Assembly (NCBI GenBank): GCA_021186555.1
Contig: JAJKFL010000006.1
Location: forward strand, 468,501-532,500
Source: Reticulitermes speratus
Taxonomy: Eukaryota > Arthropoda > Insecta > Blattodea > Rhinotermitidae
DNA: 64,000 bases
Direction: 5' to 3'
The translations under genes and the position numbers were made by a program. Below are positions 56,679 through 64,000 of this stretch, one piece after another. A model generated the notes under the pieces. The model was not told the DNA's origin. It ran no database searches and saw nothing but the letters and a program-made list of their open reading frames with translations. How positions within the stretch are numbered: position 1 is the stretch's first letter; every line of letters starts with the position of its first letter.

Positions 56679-59252
56679 CTTTCCTGACAGGCCTACATGA
56701 CAGTCTACCAATATGACAAGATGTAATGTTACTAACTACAGGTTACGAACTAAAAACAATATGTCTCCTTAATCTCACACAATACGAGGCAAAGTAAACG
56801 CATTTTTAAATTTTTAGTACGTACAGTGCATAAGAATCTTTGTGCTAGGTGTCCATTGTATGAAGAAGTATAAAGTACGTTAAATAATATGGTGGGTGGG
56901 GTTATTAAGAGACATGTTGGCAATGCATTGCGAGGTTTGGTAGGGGGATGATCCTGACAGTCGCTGACATCATTATGACTCATATTTCGCTGACCCTGAC
57001 CGCCAACAAAGGCGACATTTTTGGCTTGCACTGTTTGTTGGGGACAAAGATTGTCTGGGATATGACGCCGTGTCGATTGATGCGGCAGCATATTTAAAAA
57101 GACTTGAAGCTTTACCAAAACCGCTGTGAGAACCTCAAACTCTCACTTTGTTGGTAATAGTTAGAACAATACCATGACACACTCGGAAGCTTAACAAAGT
57201 TTGAAATAAGTAGCAGGTCACATGAAAACATATTTCCTTAGTTATTTCTACCAGTTGTTAGTAATTATATGTGTACTCAGGCCGCGTGAGGAAGTCCCAC
57301 GATTTGACGACCCCCACAACTGCCTCGCGCTGTTTAGCTATTGCCAAACAGCGAACTTTGCCGTGTTCCTCCCCTCCAATGGGCATCTAGTCAGTCTGAC
57401 CACAGGAACGACTGAACTTAAAATCGTAAAAGTAAACCCCTGCCACACAGCTGCACCAAGCTAAGTAAATCGTCAGACGAACCTTGAGGTTTTCCAAGCC
57501 GCGTGGCTGAGGATTCCTTTCTGGGATATGACGCTGCGTCACAGGGTAATCGAATTCCGACGTTTCGATGTAGATAAAAGCAATACGTTTCTTTGAAACG
57601 TCGGGATCCCAGTATCCCCTGACGCAGCGACATATGCCAGAAGCCTTTACTTCTCAATACTTCACACGCTCACAGGTCCTCAAGACCATGGATCAGCCCA
57701 AGAACCCTCCTAATATTTACACTGTGTTCGTAAAGTCCGCCGCTAGTCGTTATCCTAACTAGGAAGTTGTTCAATATCCCACAAGGCACGTATGAGCTTC
57801 AGTATTCGTTATCACGAAACAAAATTTCGGGATATTGAAAGGTGCACTACCACAAAAATCCAGCCGTGTAACGTTCTTTCCAATATTAGATGAATACATG
57901 AAAAAAGTATCAACGTTATTTAAAATTGTGTCTCAAGTTGGTAATAATGAGCCATAACCTTTGAACGAAACCAAATTAACATGAACCTGTCCAACTGATT
58001 AACATTATTTTAGAGTTTAGGAGTACATGGTTTTGTTCCGAACGTTTCAGAGCTGTTTCTTTGATCAATGCGAAATTATTTAGACAATGTTTGTTAATAT
58101 AGAGAACTCAGCCCATATAGCCACAGATTATCTAGTATCATTTAGTGGCATTACTACATATTGGTAACAATGAAATGATACCAACGTGATAGACCTGTGC
58201 ACATGATGCTAAACATTCCTGTCCATTTCCCCAAACCTTGTTTAGTTGCCGAAACTGTAACAACATTGTGGTTGTGTAGGTTCGACGAAGGTAAGTTGTA
58301 CATGCCTTCTATCTAAGATTTTGTCAGTTTGCCTCATAATTCCTAAGTGTACCATACAAAACGCAAGCACTATAATCAAACAACCTATTGGCACTGAGAA
58401 AGCCAGATTTGTTAACGCGATTGAAGCTGTGCTCGACTATTGCAGGTTAATTTTTGGTATCCTAACGTCACAAGACAGTATTGAACGCCTGTAAGTGAAA
58501 ATGTTGAGAACGTTATAATATGGGTTATAAACAAGCCAACAGAGCGTAATAGTGAGGAGGCTGACTTGCAGACAATTCCAAATCTTTTGGAGAACTAGAG
58601 GTCAGTTAAGGTCAGTATATGAAGCGTATACCGTGCAACTTGAAAATCAGATATTGATTTTAGTATATACATACACACATTCCATGAATACAGAAGTTTG
58701 CCAGAATGACATTAGAACGTGGAATATTACTAATTAATTTTACTAGATATTATGACACGAGCGTCATCAGCAAATATTATGGGTTATGATAAGGAACTCA
58801 TTCTGGGGGGAAACTCATTTATATATTATGAACAATAAAGGCTCTAGAATTGACTCTTTGGGACCCCGACGTCTTAATGTTCCCCAGCTGGATAAAAACA
58901 ATTCTGACTTGCATTACATGATTTTATTTGAACTTTCTGTTTGTTAAATGGGATCTGAACTAGTCTGCACTTATACCTTGAATGCCATTTAGCTGACAAA
59001 ATTTCATGATTTACACAATCAAAATCACAGAAAATTCCTCCATCATAAAATATTACATTTGGAGAACTGAACTCTTTTCGAAGAGTACTGTAGGTTATAT
59101 ATAGTCTTATACAATAAAAATGTACGGTGAAAATAACATAAAGTTTTACTGTAGGTTATCTTATTTAGTTGCCAAACTTTTTGAAGCTGAAGTACTTGGT
59201 AATGTTCTTTGTGCAAGACATCACAATACAATGTTGTTACCATAGTTGCCAG
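56679..59252. other. Divergent intergenic, Dlic / DHX16
   Basis: Contains the Dlic promoter next to 56679 and presumably the promoter and first exon(s) of DHX16. A possible 5' exon donor (ttcgacgaagGTAAGTtg) occurs at about 58281-58296. Fold-back elements sit at 57062-57140 (gggatatgacgccgtgtcg ... ccgctgtgagaacctcaaac) and 57485-57650 (gaggttttccaagccgcgtg ... tccgacgtttcgatgtag, with the inverse). I could not find the DHX16 N-terminal domain here. Confidence 0.5.
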
Positions 59253-63533
<4,281 letters not shown>

Positions 63534-63810
63534 GGTATAGGTAAAGTTCTCCCTAGAAGGCCATGAAGGCCTAAAGGGGGAGTAGAGGTATACCTCTACT
63601 CTTTCTTTAACTAGATGGGGGTGGGTAGTCAACTCCACACCCCGGGCGCTTTACCCCCGGGAAAAAGACCTGTTACCCATTGTACAGGAGGCTGGGTAGG
63701 CCCCAGGCCGGTCTGGACGGCTGCGAAAATTCTCGCCTCAACCGGGATTCGATCCCCAGATCGTCCAGCCCATAGCGAGTCACTATACCGACTACGCTAT
63801 CTCGGCCCAC
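63534..63810 (-). mobile_element. tRNA-derived SINE, main family
   Basis: Minus-oriented copy. The right end carries the inverted head (ctataccgactacgctatc = A box; gggattcgatccccag = B box) and the left the aggtaaag tail. Perfect 14-bp target duplication ataaagaacatata at 63520-63533 and 63811-63824. Confidence 0.93.
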
Positions 63811-63824
63811 ATAAAGAACATATA

Positions 63825-64000
63825 AGGGGTACGAAGTATAACACAGACAAATGCAGTTACACACGACACACATTAGAAACAGGTCACAAATATGGCCCTA
63901 TGCTTGCGCTGCTAGAACATGCAGGGGCAAGATTTGGGTTCAGTGTTAGAAAAGTATCGTGCAGACAATACAATAACGGTAATATTGTAAACAAACAAAA
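63825..64000. other. Right edge, unassigned
   Basis: Unassigned intron sequence; contains a (acaca)-rich stretch but no exon. Confidence 0.4.

Noticed and set aside
57222-57464. 80-codon plus-strand open frame in the DHX16 upstream region
   Set aside because: Does not resemble the missing DHX16 N-terminus or any family I know; no splice context.
58201-58296. Open stretch from atgatgctaaac to the donor-like gaagGTAAGT as DHX16 exon 1
   Set aside because: The donor looks good but the translation (MMLNIPVHFPK...) has no similarity to DHX16 N-termini; kept only as a possible 5' UTR exon.

Overview
This window looks like a nuclear segment of a large, repeat-rich insect genome. The evidence is intron-split genes with GT-AG junctions whose products match insect/animal BUD13, MRPL15, dynein light intermediate chain and DHX16, together with tRNA-derived SINEs, mariner and Tigger-like DNA transposons, non-LTR retrotransposon ends and long minisatellites. 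A cockroach- or termite-like (polyneopteran) host is my guess from the repeat style only; no species can be fixed from the sequence alone.

Layout. 1-25 kb is almost gene-free. It holds a mariner transposase remnant with a 21-bp minisatellite grown inside it (0.8-2.15 kb), SINE and retrotransposon fragments (3-7.7 kb), a 4-kb array of about 39-41-bp units (9.1-13.2 kb), a 22-bp array, one candidate first coding exon of an unidentified minus-strand gene (15.26-15.39 kb), a 75-bp array (17.75-19.4 kb), and a 95-bp array enclosed between inverted arms (20.1-22.4 kb).

25.8-64 kb is genic. BUD13 (minus, 5 exons, 688 aa) and MRPL15 (plus, 5 exons, 296 aa) are divergent with only 433 bp between their start codons. 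MRPL15 converges on the dynein light intermediate chain gene (minus, 10 exons, 490 aa). That gene is in turn divergent from DHX16/Prp2 (plus), of which six exons are visible and which runs off the right edge. For the first three genes every exon phase adds up to an uninterrupted reading frame. BUD13 and DHX16 both act on the activated spliceosome; MRPL15 is mitochondrial and the dynein subunit cytoplasmic, so the cluster is probably ordinary synteny.

The most interesting theme is how repeats arise here. Three arrays can be traced, inside the window, to a segment of a known element type: the 21-bp array to the mariner D-motif region, the 46-bp array to the tRNA-like head of a SINE, and the 95-bp array to one arm of an inverted-repeat element that also occurs unexpanded at 3.8 and 44.1 kb. 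Many of the inverted-repeat elements share a small structured module (CTGARGA, a stem whose two strands co-vary between families, then GAAACGT). It resembles a hammerhead-ribozyme core of the sort described for Penelope-like elements and insect satellites. Three other arrays carry a 5' splice-site hexamer (GTAAGT) in every unit on the minus strand, two of them inside BUD13 introns in the sense direction.
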